A stretch of 64,000 nt of DNA from JAMXLO01 sp963696645 (GCA_963696645.1 CAVOKY010000011.1:558001-622000), one strand, 5' to 3'; numbered from the stretch's first letter, positions 8,530 to 17,253 are shown. A program made the numbers and translations. Notes: generated by a model not told the origin, from the sequence alone.

Positions 8530-9204
8530 ATGCGTACACTTTCCCTGGCCGGGATGCTGGTCACTGCGACCGCACTCGGCGCCATTAACGCCAATGCGGC
8601 GCCGTTGACTCCGACATTGGAATTCACCGATGGCCCGGCGGCATCAGTGCCGGTCACCACTGGCAGCATTTCCTTCGGCGGTGTCAGCGCCAATGGTGCG
8701 CCCGTCGTCGGAAGCGCGAAGCAACAGGTGCTGCAACTCAATGGCAATTTGACCCTAGGCATCTTCGACCCGCTGCCAATTTCGACGTCCGAATTCAACC
8801 TTTCGAATCCGACTGGCCATTCCAGAGTCTCGGCGTCTATCGGCGGCGCTCTTGGACCGCTCAGCACGCTTTCCTGGAACGTGTATCTCGATCCAGCCAA
8901 TAATCCGTTCGGCACCGCGCAACTGATCGCATCGGGCAGATTCACCAACCCTTCGTCTCTGCTTTCGGTGGGCTTCTCCGATCCGGCAACGGCGGTCTTT
9001 GCCTCCGTGCCAGGGCCATTTTCGCTGTCGGAGTTTGTCGACATTTCCGCACCTACGGGTACGACGGAAAGCTTCGCCTCCTCGGTCACGGCAACCTCGG
9101 TCGCTGCGCCGGAACCGGTATCGCTGGCGATCCTGGGCAGCGGCTTGCTGGGCCTGGGTTTGATCACGCCCATGCGGCGCCGGCGGACACAAACACCGTC
9201 CTGA
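8530..9204 (+). CDS. PEP-CTERM protein of unknown function
   Basis: A 224-residue protein with an AGGAG ribosome site before ATG 8530, a signal peptide (MRTLSLAGMLVTATALGAIN, then ANAAP), a beta-rich middle, and a C-terminal sorting signal (APEPVSLAILGSGLLGLGL followed by RRRR). The middle part has no domain I recognise; repeated short serine/proline/glycine-rich strands suggest a secreted beta-sandwich protein. It is divergent from the tail-collar PEP-CTERM gene, and the shared interval holds two CRP-type palindromes. Exosortase is not encoded in this window. Confidence 0.8.
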   Translation: MRTLSLAGMLVTATALGAINANAAPLTPTLEFTDGPAASVPVTTGSISFGGVSANGAPVVGSAKQQVLQLNGNLTLGIFDPLPISTSEFNLSNPTGHSRVSASIGGALGPLSTLSWNVYLDPANNPFGTAQLIASGRFTNPSSLLSVGFSDPATAVFASVPGPFSLSEFVDISAPTGTTESFASSVTATSVAAPEPVSLAILGSGLLGLGLITPMRRRRTQTPS

Positions 9205-9259
9205 GGCATCGCACAACCGGCGACAACAAACACTTGCAAGCCTTGGCATCGATGCTCAC

Positions 9260-9312
9260 TGCGCAGCGCCGTACCGCAAGGACCATACGATGTGCGATAC
9301 GTGCGCTGCGCA
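9260..9312. terminator. Possible hairpin between convergent genes
   Basis: TGCGCAGCGC at 9260-9269 pairs exactly with 9303-9312 across a 33-bp loop. It lies between the convergent PEP-CTERM and CRP-family genes. There is no T-run, so a terminator role is only a suggestion. Confidence 0.3.
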
Positions 9313-9344
9313 AAGGCGCGCGGTAGGCCGCGTCCTTTGCCCGC

Positions 9345-10061
9345 TCAGCCCTCGCCTTCGCCCGCCGCCAGCGCACGTAACGCCGAAATGTTGTGCAGCG
9401 TGATGGTGCGCCCGGCCTGGCTCAGCCAACCCGCCTCGCGCCACGTCCCGAGGTGCTTGTTGATGCTCTCCCGGATCAGCCCGGTCATGGCGCCCAGTTC
9501 CCGCTGCGACAGCGGCAGGTTGATCTGCAGCCCGGCTGCCGCCGGCCGCGAATGCAACGCCGCAAGTTGCAGCAACGTCTTGGCAAGCCGCGCCGGCGCA
9601 GGCAGCTCCAGCCCGTCGGTCAACTGCTGCGTCGTCTTGCTGAGACGCCGACCGAGCAATTGGATCACCCAGAACATCGCCTCCGGCGATCGCCCAAGCG
9701 CTGCGCGGAAGGCTCGTCCGTCGATCGACAACACGGAGCATGGTGTCACCGCTGTAGCCGTCGCCGCACGCCCTTGGTCCATCAGTACCGCCAACTCGCC
9801 GAACACGTCGCCGGGGCCCACGACATCCAGTACCACTTCGCGCCCGGCCGCAGTGACCGCCGACATCTTCAAGTAGCCGTGGATCACCACCAGCACCGTC
9901 CGGCCTTCGTCGCCCTGCGCGAACAGTGCGGCCCGTTCATCCAACACGCGCACGCTCGCATTGCCCACCAGCACGCGCAGATCGTCGCCCGCCAACTGTC
10001 GTAGCAGTGGATGGCGACCAAGCTGTTCCAGGACTGCGGTTTGCGGCGGCGTCAGTACCAC
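9345..10061 (-). CDS. CRP/FNR-family cyclic-nucleotide-binding transcription regulator
   Basis: The N-terminal cNMP-binding domain includes the phosphate-binding cassette FGELAVLMDQGRAATATA, close to the PKA-type cassette with its Glu and Arg, so binding of cAMP (or cGMP) is likely. The C-terminal winged helix contains LSQRELGAMTGLIRESINK; the recognition helix RESINK parallels the RETVGR of E. coli CRP, conserving the Arg and Glu that read TGTGA, with Lys for the second Arg. There are no FNR-type cysteine clusters. Start: the longest frame begins at 10160 and overlaps the divergent cyclase gene. I prefer the GTG at 10061 because it gives a family-typical length of about 238 residues and leaves 73 bp for promoters, but no strong ribosome site decides this. 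Three matching operators occur at 8277, 8425 and 14231. Confidence 0.85.
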   Translation of the reverse strand: MVLTPPQTAVLEQLGRHPLLRQLAGDDLRVLVGNASVRVLDERAALFAQGDEGRTVLVVIHGYLKMSAVTAAGREVVLDVVGPGDVFGELAVLMDQGRAATATAVTPCSVLSIDGRAFRAALGRSPEAMFWVIQLLGRRLSKTTQQLTDGLELPAPARLAKTLLQLAALHSRPAAAGLQINLPLSQRELGAMTGLIRESINKHLGTWREAGWLSQAGRTITLHNISALRALAAGEGEG

Positions 10062-10134
10062 ACGGCGACGATACGGGAATGTTCTGCCATAAGCTACCCT
10101 CGCGTCAGCCCCAGGGAGGACGCGGGGAGAGAGC

Positions 10135-11832
10135 ATGGTGGCGTCGCCGATCAATACCATTCGTCAAATTCGGCCTTCCGGCGTGCGCCAGGTTCGGCTG
10201 TGCAGCGGTATGATCCTGATGCTGTATGTATCGTTGCATCTGACCAACCATGCACTCGGCAATGTCTCGCTGGCTCTGATGGAGCGCGGCCTGCTGGTGC
10301 AAAAATTCATCTGGCAAGGCTGGATCGGCACCATCGCTCTCTATTCGGCACTGACAGTGCATTTCGTGCTGGGGCTGTACGCGCTGTACGAACGCCGCCG
10401 CCTGCATTGGACGCCGCCGGAACTGGCGCAGCTTCTGTTGGGGCTGTCGGTGCCGCCGCTGCTGGCGAACCACCTCGCCGTGACGCGCATCGCCTTTGCC
10501 GAGTTCGGCGTCAATAAGGGCTATGCGCAGGAACTGTATTCGTTCTGGATTGCCTCGCCGGCGTTGGGCTGGGTCCAGCTCACCTTGCTCGTGGTCGCGT
10601 GGCTGCACGCTTGCCTGGGCGTCGCATTCTGGCTGCGCGTCAAACCATGGTTCGCGCGGCTGCGCGCTCCCCTGCTGGCCGTCGCGGTGCTGCTGCCGGT
10701 GCTGGCATTGCTCGGCTACCTGCAGGCCGGGCGTAAGGTCGTGGCGCTGGCGCGCAACCCGGCGTGGCTGGCGGCCGCCACGGCACCGTCGAACGTGGGG
10801 ACGCTGGTACAGAATGTCTGGCTCACCGACCTGCGCAACGACTTCCTGGCATTCGACGGCACAGCGCTGCTGCTGATTGTGCTTGCGCGTGTCCTGCGTG
10901 GTGCGGTGGAGCGTCACCGCGGCCGTATCTGCGTCTCGTATCCCGATGGCCGCAGACAGCACGTCCCTCTCGGCTTCAGTGTGATGGAGGCCAGTCTGCT
11001 CGCCGGCATCCCCCATGCCGGGCTCTGCGGCGCGCGCGCCCGTTGCTCCCTGTGTCGCGTGCGCGTGCTGGGCACGCCGTCGCTGTTGCCGCCGGAGGAA
11101 GCGGAACGCCGCGTGCTGGCCCGCCTGCGCGCCGATCCCGCACATATCCGGCTGGCCTGCCAGTTGCGCCCGCTGGCCGACATCGCGGTGCTCCCTCTGG
11201 TGCCGCCGGACGCACAAGCCGCGTTCCTGCACCGCCGGCAGGAGCGTGCGATCCCCGATGAACGCTTCATCGCGGTGCTGGTCGCGGACATGCGCGGTTC
11301 CACCGAACTTGCCGTCGCGCGGTTGCCGTACGACAACGTGTTCATCCTGGGGCGCTTCGTAGCGGCAATCTCGGCTGCGGTGGTGGAGGCCGGAGGGTTG
11401 CCCAACCAGTTCCTCGGCGACGGGGTACTGGCGATTTTCGGCCTGGATTGCGACGCGCGTACCGCCTGCCGCCAGGCAGTGACGGCGGTGGGATTGGCCG
11501 CGCGCAATATCCGACAGCTCAACGCCGCGCTGGTGCAGGAACTTCCGGCGCCGATCCAATTCGGCGTGGGCGTGCATTGCGGTCAAGCGGTGATGGGCGA
11601 AATCGGGTTCCGGGACCACGTCGCCTTCACTGCGCTCGGCGACGCGCCGAACGTCGCTACCCGTCTGGAGGGACTAACCAAGGAGGTCGACTGCGAAGCG
11701 CTGATTTCGGATGACGTGTTGCACCATGCCGGACTTGGTTTCGATGCCGCGGCGCTGGCGCCGCATCTCGCCGGTACTGCGCGGCCGGGCGGAGCCGGTG
11801 CCAGCGCGGATCCTGCGCGATATCGAGCGTGA
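10135..11832 (+). CDS. Membrane adenylate cyclase with cytochrome-b-like anchor and 2Fe-2S domain
   Basis: A 565-residue protein. Residues about 20-265 contain six hydrophobic segments with histidines in several of them (LHLTNH, TVHF, ANHL, WLHACLG), resembling the fumarate reductase/SdhC-type haem b anchors known in rhizobial CyaC-type cyclases. A ferredoxin-like domain follows with CGARARCSLC (Cx5Cx2C) and a fourth cysteine in RLACQLRP. The C-terminal class III cyclase domain has both metal aspartates (VADMRGSTEL and FLGDGVLAIFG) and the transition-state Asn and Arg in GDAPNVATRLE. The usual adenine-contacting Lys is Gln (NQFLGD), so ATP specificity is probable but not certain. A strong GGGAGAGAG ribosome site precedes ATG 10135. 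It is divergent from the CRP-family gene, suggesting a redox- or respiration-sensing cAMP circuit. Confidence 0.85.
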   Translation: MVASPINTIRQIRPSGVRQVRLCSGMILMLYVSLHLTNHALGNVSLALMERGLLVQKFIWQGWIGTIALYSALTVHFVLGLYALYERRRLHWTPPELAQLLLGLSVPPLLANHLAVTRIAFAEFGVNKGYAQELYSFWIASPALGWVQLTLLVVAWLHACLGVAFWLRVKPWFARLRAPLLAVAVLLPVLALLGYLQAGRKVVALARNPAWLAAATAPSNVGTLVQNVWLTDLRNDFLAFDGTALLLIVLARVLRGAVERHRGRICVSYPDGRRQHVPLGFSVMEASLLAGIPHAGLCGARARCSLCRVRVLGTPSLLPPEEAERRVLARLRADPAHIRLACQLRPLADIAVLPLVPPDAQAAFLHRRQERAIPDERFIAVLVADMRGSTELAVARLPYDNVFILGRFVAAISAAVVEAGGLPNQFLGDGVLAIFGLDCDARTACRQAVTAVGLAARNIRQLNAALVQELPAPIQFGVGVHCGQAVMGEIGFRDHVAFTALGDAPNVATRLEGLTKEVDCEALISDDVLHHAGLGFDAAALAPHLAGTARPGGAGASADPARYRA

Positions 11833-12317
11833 GCTCGCAACTCCGGTCCAAATATCAGCAAACCGTCGAACATTGTCTGCCCACATCCCGTAGCATCCTC
11901 TGCCCGCGAACCGATGTGATGCCGCGAAACCCTTCGGGGCGTCGCAGTGGGACGGCGTGTCAGGATCCTACGCGTCGGCAAGGTCGAAACCGAACAAAGG
12001 CCGGACAAGCTCTGGCTGCCGCGCTGGCATCAGGTTTCTGCTGACCGCGCGCGACAGTGGGTCGACATAAATGGCGCGGCGAAGCGGATGGCAGACGTAT
12101 CGTCTGATCAAGCTGCTCCGCGCTTGGCACGCCAGGTGCGGCTATCCGCCTTTCGTTGTGATTGCGTATCTCCTGCGCTCCTGTCTCGCGTCGCATACGG
12201 GGCCGCCAAAACGCAGCCGATCGAACGGGCAGGGGGGCGCACTGTAATGCTGCGAATGTTATCCCGTTGGATGCAGGGCAGTCGGCACTCCCTGATTAGC
12301 GACGACCTGTCAACCGA
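11833..12317. other. Intergenic region without a supported gene
   Basis: About 485 bp between the cyclase and the pentapeptide gene. Short open frames show no family features. It holds one copy (12070-12111) of a 42-bp sequence repeated at 12928-12969. Confidence 0.5.
12070..12111. repeat. 42-bp direct repeat, copy 1
   Basis: Matches 12928-12969 at 38 of 42 positions, same orientation (shared core GCGGATGGCAGAC and CTGATCAA). The two copies bracket the pentapeptide-repeat gene. Origin unknown; a remnant of a duplicated gene or element end is possible. Confidence 0.6.
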
Positions 12318-12716
12318 TCAGAGGGGGCAAGGTTTATCCAGTTTCAGACCGTCTGGCAGCGCCTTGGGTTTGCCGCACGCCAGATTCAACTGATCCTGGG
12401 TGAGATTCCGGGCGTCGGTCAGGTCTGCGCCGGTCAGTTCGGTGGCGCGGCTCAGGTTGCTCCCGTTCAAGTGAGCGCCGCTCAAGTTGGCGGCGCGCAG
12501 ATCTGCTCCGCTTAGGTCGGCGGTGGCCAGGGTGGCTTCCTGCAGATCGGCGCCGAACAGGTCTGCGCCGCTCAGGTTGGCGCCGCGAAGGTGGGCGGAT
12601 CCCAAGTGGGCGCCGCGCAGGTTGGCATCGCGCATGTCGGCGCCTCCGGTTGCGGCGGTCGCACCGTGAGCTAAGCCGCAGAGCACAGCGAAAAGTAAAA
12701 GGGCAGGTTTTTGCAT
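12318..12716 (-). CDS. Exported pentapeptide-repeat protein
   Basis: Starting at ATG 12716 (AGAAAGGCG just upstream), the protein has a signal peptide (MQKPALLLFAVLCGLAHG, then ATA) and about 14 tandem A(D/N)LXX pentapeptides in the middle (for example GANLSGADLFGADLQ), which form a right-handed quadrilateral beta helix. The last 25 residues include a single cysteine, LACGKPKALP, and end in KPCPL. The function of exported pentapeptide proteins is generally unknown. It lies between two copies of a 42-bp repeat. There is no operon partner on the same strand except the LLM gene upstream. Confidence 0.8.
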   Translation of the reverse strand: MQKPALLLFAVLCGLAHGATAATGGADMRDANLRGAHLGSAHLRGANLSGADLFGADLQEATLATADLSGADLRAANLSGAHLNGSNLSRATELTGADLTDARNLTQDQLNLACGKPKALPDGLKLDKPCPL

Positions 12717-12927
12717 TTCGCCTTTCTCACTCGTTGAGATGCAGCACCTGAGGTGAGCCAAAGCCAGTGTACCAAAGCGATTTTTTGGCGATGGTGTTCC
12801 TTGCGTCGAAGCGTATCCGCCTGCGCGTCCGCTATCGCCTGGTCCTTCGGACGCGTGCTGATATTGCCGATTGCCGCCATAGATTACAATGGCTGGATTC
12901 TCTGGGTTTCGGCCAAATCGAACATCG

Positions 12928-12969
12928 AATGGCGCGACGATGCGGATGGCAGACTTATCGCCTGATCAA
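12928..12969. repeat. 42-bp direct repeat, copy 2
   Basis: Partner of 12070-12111 (four mismatches). Its last four bases overlap the 3' end of the LLM monooxygenase gene, so the native end of that gene may be involved in the duplication. Confidence 0.6.
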
Positions 12970-14069
12970 CCGGCATCGACAACCTGCCGGCGATCGATCT
13001 CGAGCGCCCCCACCTTGAGGCGCGGGATCAACTCGCGACCGAACTCGACCGTGTCATTGACCGGATCAAAGCCGCGTATCAGGAACGACGCGACGCCGAG
13101 ACGATAATAGGCGAGTAGCGCATCGGAGACCTGCTCGGCGGTGCCGACCAGGCATGACGTATTCCCCAGCGCGCCTGTCGCTTTGGTGATTCCCATCCAG
13201 AGCCGCTCGTCGTGTACGTCCTTCTCCTGAGCCAGCGCGAACTGGCGCAGACCCGCATTGTCGACGGGCGCACGGACACCCTCATGCTCCTGCCGGGACC
13301 AGCCGAGCGCGCCCGTCATGCCGTTGAGGATACTTCTGGCTTTGTCCCAGGCCGCACCTTCAGTGGCGGCGATGATGGGCCGGACTGACATGTTGAACCC
13401 CACCGCGCGACCGTGCGCCGCAGCGCGCGCACGGAATTCGGCGACACGCTCGGCGGTCGTCGCACGTGGTTCGGCATAGATGGCGAAGACGTCGCACTCG
13501 GCTGCCCCCATTTCAAGCGCACCCTCCGAGGCGCCGCCGAACATGATCAACGGGTGCGGCGTCTGCAGGGGACGTACATCGGAATGGGCGCCACGAACCC
13601 GATAGAAGCGACCCTGAAAGTCGAACGGCGCGTCCGATGCCCAGGTACGTTTCATCAGGTGCAGGTATTCCTGCGCCCGCTGGTAACGCTCGGCCTTGGG
13701 TGCGAAGTCGCCGTCGCCTTCCTGCTCGGCATCCGTCTTACCGGTGATCACGTGCAGCGCGATCCGGCCCCTGGTCAACTGGTCGAACGTCGCCACCTTG
13801 CGCGCAAACAAGGTGGGCGCAACGAAGCCGGGCCGATGCGAGACCAGATATGACAGCCGTTCGGTGTGGGCCGCCGCATGCATCGCTACGAGAAATCCCT
13901 CGGCCGATGATGAGGTATAGCCGACCAACACCATGTCGAAGCCCGCTGCCTCATGGGCCTGTGCAAAATCGATGACAAACGATGGCGAAATCGCACCCTC
14001 GATGACCAACAGGGTCGAACTTCGTGCCGGTGGCGTGACACCGATCATACCGATGATGCGGACTGGCAT
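12966..14069 (-). CDS. SsuD-like LLM-class flavin-dependent monooxygenase
   Basis: This 367-residue protein is of the bacterial luciferase-like TIM-barrel fold. Features typical of FMNH2-dependent alkanesulfonate monooxygenase are AHEAAGFDMVLVGYTSSSAEGF near the start, AAHTERLSYLVSHRPGFVAPTLFARKVATFDQLTRGRI split over residues 66-103, HVITGKTDAEQEGDGD, RAQEYLHLMKRTW, and a late GTAEQVSDALLAYY. The family cleaves C-S bonds of sulfonates or oxidises other small substrates. No partner flavin reductase is next to it. It is divergent from the lipid-like operon at 14341, and a CRP-type site lies between them (161 bp upstream of this start). Confidence 0.85.
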   Translation of the reverse strand: MPVRIIGMIGVTPPARSSTLLVIEGAISPSFVIDFAQAHEAAGFDMVLVGYTSSSAEGFLVAMHAAAHTERLSYLVSHRPGFVAPTLFARKVATFDQLTRGRIALHVITGKTDAEQEGDGDFAPKAERYQRAQEYLHLMKRTWASDAPFDFQGRFYRVRGAHSDVRPLQTPHPLIMFGGASEGALEMGAAECDVFAIYAEPRATTAERVAEFRARAAAHGRAVGFNMSVRPIIAATEGAAWDKARSILNGMTGALGWSRQEHEGVRAPVDNAGLRQFALAQEKDVHDERLWMGITKATGALGNTSCLVGTAEQVSDALLAYYRLGVASFLIRGFDPVNDTVEFGRELIPRLKVGALEIDRRQVVDAG

Positions 14070-14230
14070 GACGACCTTTCGAATTCAGAGTCTGGGACAG
14101 GCGGTTCCAGTATAACAGCAACCGTATCCAATGCGTCCCCTGGTTACCAGCCGGCGGCCTCGAGTGATCGGCCAATCGCACCGCGCAAGAAAGATCGCCG
14201 CGATGATCGCGAGAACTTTCTGCCAGGCTG

Positions 14231-14246
14231 TGTGAGTCAACTCACA
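14231..14246. promoter_or_regulatory. CRP-type operator, copy 3
   Basis: TGTGAGTCAACTCACA, identical to the two copies in the PEP-CTERM promoter region. It ends 94 bp upstream of the GTG start of the seven-gene run, almost the same spacing as copy 2 to its gene. Confidence 0.65.
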
Positions 14247-14340
14247 TCGGCCGACGACCTCGCGTGCGACACACCGCGCTGCCGTCCGGCGGCGTCTGAG
14301 CGATCCCGCCGGAACCAAAATACCGAGGGGAGCCGTTCCA

Positions 14341-15378
14341 GTGAAGATCGCCGCAATCTCCTATCGCGCGCCGTCCTGCGTCATGACCAACGACGACATG
14401 ATCGAGATGGTCGATCGGTTGAATCCGCAAATCTCGCGCGTCCGCAAGGCAGTGTTCTTCCGCGCCATCGAATCGCTGTATCATCGTCTCGGTGCCAAGA
14501 CCCGCCATGTCCGCGATATCTCCGGCGGCGAGAAGGCTGCGGACGTCATCCTCGGTGCGATGGACGATGCACTGGCGCGCGCCGGAATGGTGCCGGAGGA
14601 TATCGATCTGCTGATCTACTGTGGCGTCGGTCGAGGCTTTCTTGAGCCGGCGAACGCCTATTTCTACGCGCGCGCCCGCGGCATGCGGACCACCAATTGC
14701 TTCGACGTGACCGATGCCTGCATGAGCTGGATCCGCGCCATGCAGATTGCCCATCTGATGCTGCAGAGCGGCGCATTCCGCAACGCCATGATCATCAACG
14801 GCGAGTTCCATCTCGGACTGCATGACAAATGGGAGTTCGAGACACTTGATTCGCTCGCCTACACCTTCCCGATGTTCACCATCGGCGAGGCATCGACTGC
14901 GACAATTCTGCTTCCCAGTGATCAGGAGTGGCGCTTTGACTACGCGTCGCAGACCGACCTGGCCGACCTGTGCACAATTCCATTGCCTGGCTACGAACAG
15001 TTCGTTGCGCCCTCCAACCGCCTTGGCCTCAACGGCACGAACAAATTTGTATCGTTCGGCCGTGAGCTGTTCGAAGCCGCGGAACAGATGATCGGCCCGC
15101 TGGTCCAGCGGACCATAGCCGATCCTGGTTCGAAACGTTGGTTTTTCCCACATGCGCCATCCCGGACGCATTACGAAACGCTGATGCCCAAGTTTGGCGT
15201 GCCGCGTGAGCGACTTTACCTGGAAGTCTTTCCCCGGTTCGGCAACGTCGTCTCCGCGAGCATTCCACTTGGGATCAGCCTGGCCCAGGAGCAGTGCGTA
15301 CTTGAACGCGGCGATGACATCGCCTTCGTGCCGGTGAGTGCGGGCATGGTCGCTTCGGTTGTGCAGACCGCCTTCTGA
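14341..15378 (+). CDS. KAS III-like 3-oxoacyl synthase
   Basis: A 345-residue thiolase-fold enzyme of the FabH/OleA type. The catalytic triad is visible: Cys127 in FDVTDACMSW, His271 in FFPHAPS, Asn302 in FGNVVSASIP. Such enzymes condense an acyl-CoA or acyl-ACP primer with malonyl-ACP, or two acyl-CoAs head-to-head. The housekeeping FabH context (plsX, acpP) is absent, and the genes that follow encode lipid-modifying and export proteins, so a dedicated role in a special lipid or polyketide-like product is likely. The start is GTG at 14341; GAGGGGAG lies about 10 bp upstream. First gene of the run and preceded by CRP-type site 3. Confidence 0.85.
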   Translation: MKIAAISYRAPSCVMTNDDMIEMVDRLNPQISRVRKAVFFRAIESLYHRLGAKTRHVRDISGGEKAADVILGAMDDALARAGMVPEDIDLLIYCGVGRGFLEPANAYFYARARGMRTTNCFDVTDACMSWIRAMQIAHLMLQSGAFRNAMIINGEFHLGLHDKWEFETLDSLAYTFPMFTIGEASTATILLPSDQEWRFDYASQTDLADLCTIPLPGYEQFVAPSNRLGLNGTNKFVSFGRELFEAAEQMIGPLVQRTIADPGSKRWFFPHAPSRTHYETLMPKFGVPRERLYLEVFPRFGNVVSASIPLGISLAQEQCVLERGDDIAFVPVSAGMVASVVQTAF

Positions 15379-15384
15379 TGCAGG

Positions 15385-16479
15385 GTGAAGCAAGCAATGC
15401 CACACACATCGGCTGATGACGACGCCATGAGCGGCCCAGGATATCTCCTCAGCTTTGCTGTGCCAGGCATCATCGTGCTTTCAGTGGTTCTTGGGCGAGC
15501 GCCGGGATGGACCAGTATGGCTGCGTTCTTGCCGCTGGCCGTTGCCTTCCTGATTGCTCCGATGCTGTCGCTTCTGTTTGATACGGACGCCAGGCGGCAA
15601 CCCACGCAACCAACCTCGCGCGCCGGACAATGGTATCTTCGCTGGCTGCCGGTCGCCGCCGTGCCTGCCCAGTTTACCGCCGTCGGCTTTGCCGTTGCGC
15701 ACTGGAACGATCCTGGCCTGGGCTTCGTCGGCAGCGCCGGGTGGCTGCTGTCGACTGGGCTGTTCAGCGCCCTGTTCGCGGTAACCGTCGCGCACGAGTT
15801 GATCCACCGTCGCGGCCCGTTCGACCAGGCGCTTGGCGGACTTCTGCTTTCAACCGCCTGCCTCGGCGCCTTCAAGATTGTGCACGTGCGGCTGCATCAC
15901 CGCTACGTTGGTACAGACCGTGACTTCGCGTCAGCGCGGCGCGGCAACTCCCTGTATGCCTACTGGCTGCGTGCCCTCGCTGGCAACCCACGCGAAGCAC
16001 TGCGCCTTGAAAGGCTCCGCCTCAGCCGCACGGATCACTCGATCTGGCGCAGTGAACTTGTCATCTGGTACGGGTTTTCGGCGCTATGGCTCGTGCTGGC
16101 TGCGGCGGTTTGGGGCTGGAGTTGTGGCGCGTTCTTCCTGCTGCAAAGCCTGGTCGCCGCGCTTGTTCTCGATTGGACGAATTATATCCAACATTACGGA
16201 CTGCGTCGCCGGGCCGATGTGAATGGGCGCTATGAGCCGGTACGACCGCACCATGCCTGGACGATCGATTGCCGCATCAGCAATCTCGCGTTGTTCAACC
16301 TGCTGCGCCACGGCGACCACCATGCCCGGCCGTTGGAGCCGTATCACAGCCTCACCTACACACCGGCACCGAGCTACCCGTACCCATTCGCCTTCATGAT
16401 GCTGTTGGCGCTGGTGACGCCGCTGTTCCGCCGCACGGTCCATCCGTATCTCGACCGGCTTGCAATCACCGAGGGCTGA
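15385..16479 (+). CDS. AlkB-like membrane non-haem di-iron hydroxylase
   Basis: A 364-residue membrane protein with hydrophobic segments near 20-37, 45-65, 88-107, 120-137, 227-247 and 330-350. The histidine boxes of the alkane 1-monooxygenase/desaturase family are present: HELIHR (His137, His141), HVRLHHRYVGTDRDFASAR (His167, His171, His172), NYIQHYGLRR (the NYxEHYG motif typical of AlkB, His270) and RHGDHHARP (His309, 312, 313). It would hydroxylate an aliphatic chain in the inner membrane, using electrons from a rubredoxin or ferredoxin that is not encoded nearby. It begins 6 bp after the KAS III-like gene (GTG 15385; ATG 15397 is an alternative). Confidence 0.85.
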   Translation: MKQAMPHTSADDDAMSGPGYLLSFAVPGIIVLSVVLGRAPGWTSMAAFLPLAVAFLIAPMLSLLFDTDARRQPTQPTSRAGQWYLRWLPVAAVPAQFTAVGFAVAHWNDPGLGFVGSAGWLLSTGLFSALFAVTVAHELIHRRGPFDQALGGLLLSTACLGAFKIVHVRLHHRYVGTDRDFASARRGNSLYAYWLRALAGNPREALRLERLRLSRTDHSIWRSELVIWYGFSALWLVLAAAVWGWSCGAFFLLQSLVAALVLDWTNYIQHYGLRRRADVNGRYEPVRPHHAWTIDCRISNLALFNLLRHGDHHARPLEPYHSLTYTPAPSYPYPFAFMMLLALVTPLFRRTVHPYLDRLAITEG

Positions 16480-16482
16480 GCA

Positions 16483-17253
16483 ATGGTTGTCCTCATTACC
16501 GGAGCATCCTCCGGGGTCGGTCGCGCATTGGCCGAACACTATGCGCAACAGGGTGCGGTTGTCGCCACGGTCGGCCGCCGCCTGAACGGCGACCAATTGT
16601 CCTCGCGTCTGTTCCCATTCCAGGGCGACGTCACTGATCGTCAGGCGATGGACGACGTCGTTGCGATGGTAGAGCGGTCGCTTGGCCCAATCGAGCTGGC
16701 CATCGCCTGTGCCGGGATTGCCGAGGAGCAGTCCACGCCTGATCTCGACCTGGACGTACTGAAGCGCGCGCTGGCCACCAACGTCTGTGGAACGTTCAAC
16801 GTACTCGTGCCTGCTGCGGCAAGGATGCGTCTGCGCGGCCGAGGTCATATCGTGGCCATTTCCAGCCTGGCCGCAGAATACTCCCTGCCGCGAATGACCG
16901 CCTATTGCCTGTCCAAGGCGGCGCTGAATTCCGGTATGCAAGGCATTGATCTGCTTCTGCGTGGCACAGGCGTCAGCGTCACAACCATCTGCCCGGGCTT
17001 CATCGCCACCCCGATGACCGCCGGCCGTGTTTCATCCGATCGCTGCATGGACCTCGACAAAGCGGTCGCGAAGATCCTGCGCGCAATTCGGCGACGAAAG
17101 CGTGTCAGCCACTTTCCTGTCCGGCAGTACCTGCTGATGCGCCTGCTCTGCATCATGCCAGGTGCGATGCGGCGGAGCGTGCTGGAGCCGGCATTCAGTC
17201 GCCTTTTCTCTCCCGGACAGGTTGCTACACCTTTGCAAAGGACCGTCCCATGA
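16483..17253 (+). CDS. Short-chain dehydrogenase/reductase in the lipid-like operon
   Basis: A 256-residue classical SDR: nucleotide-binding TGASSGVGRA at residues 6-15, GDVTD, ACAGIAEE in place of NNAG, the catalytic Ser in AISSLAAE and YCLSK with catalytic Tyr and Lys. The C-terminal third has basic and hydrophobic stretches (RRRKRVSHFPVRQYLLMRLLCIMP), suggesting contact with the membrane. It probably reduces a ketone or oxidises an alcohol on the product chain. The gap to the AlkB-like gene is 3 bp, and its end overlaps the sulfotransferase start by 4 bp (ATGA), so translational coupling is likely. Confidence 0.8.
   Translation: MVVLITGASSGVGRALAEHYAQQGAVVATVGRRLNGDQLSSRLFPFQGDVTDRQAMDDVVAMVERSLGPIELAIACAGIAEEQSTPDLDLDVLKRALATNVCGTFNVLVPAAARMRLRGRGHIVAISSLAAEYSLPRMTAYCLSKAALNSGMQGIDLLLRGTGVSVTTICPGFIATPMTAGRVSSDRCMDLDKAVAKILRAIRRRKRVSHFPVRQYLLMRLLCIMPGAMRRSVLEPAFSRLFSPGQVATPLQRTVP

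Noticed and set aside
12753..12965. Small plus-strand frame ending EWRDDADGRLIA
   Set aside because: Contains one copy of the 42-bp repeat; the matching copy at 12070 does not keep the same frame, so coding is unlikely.
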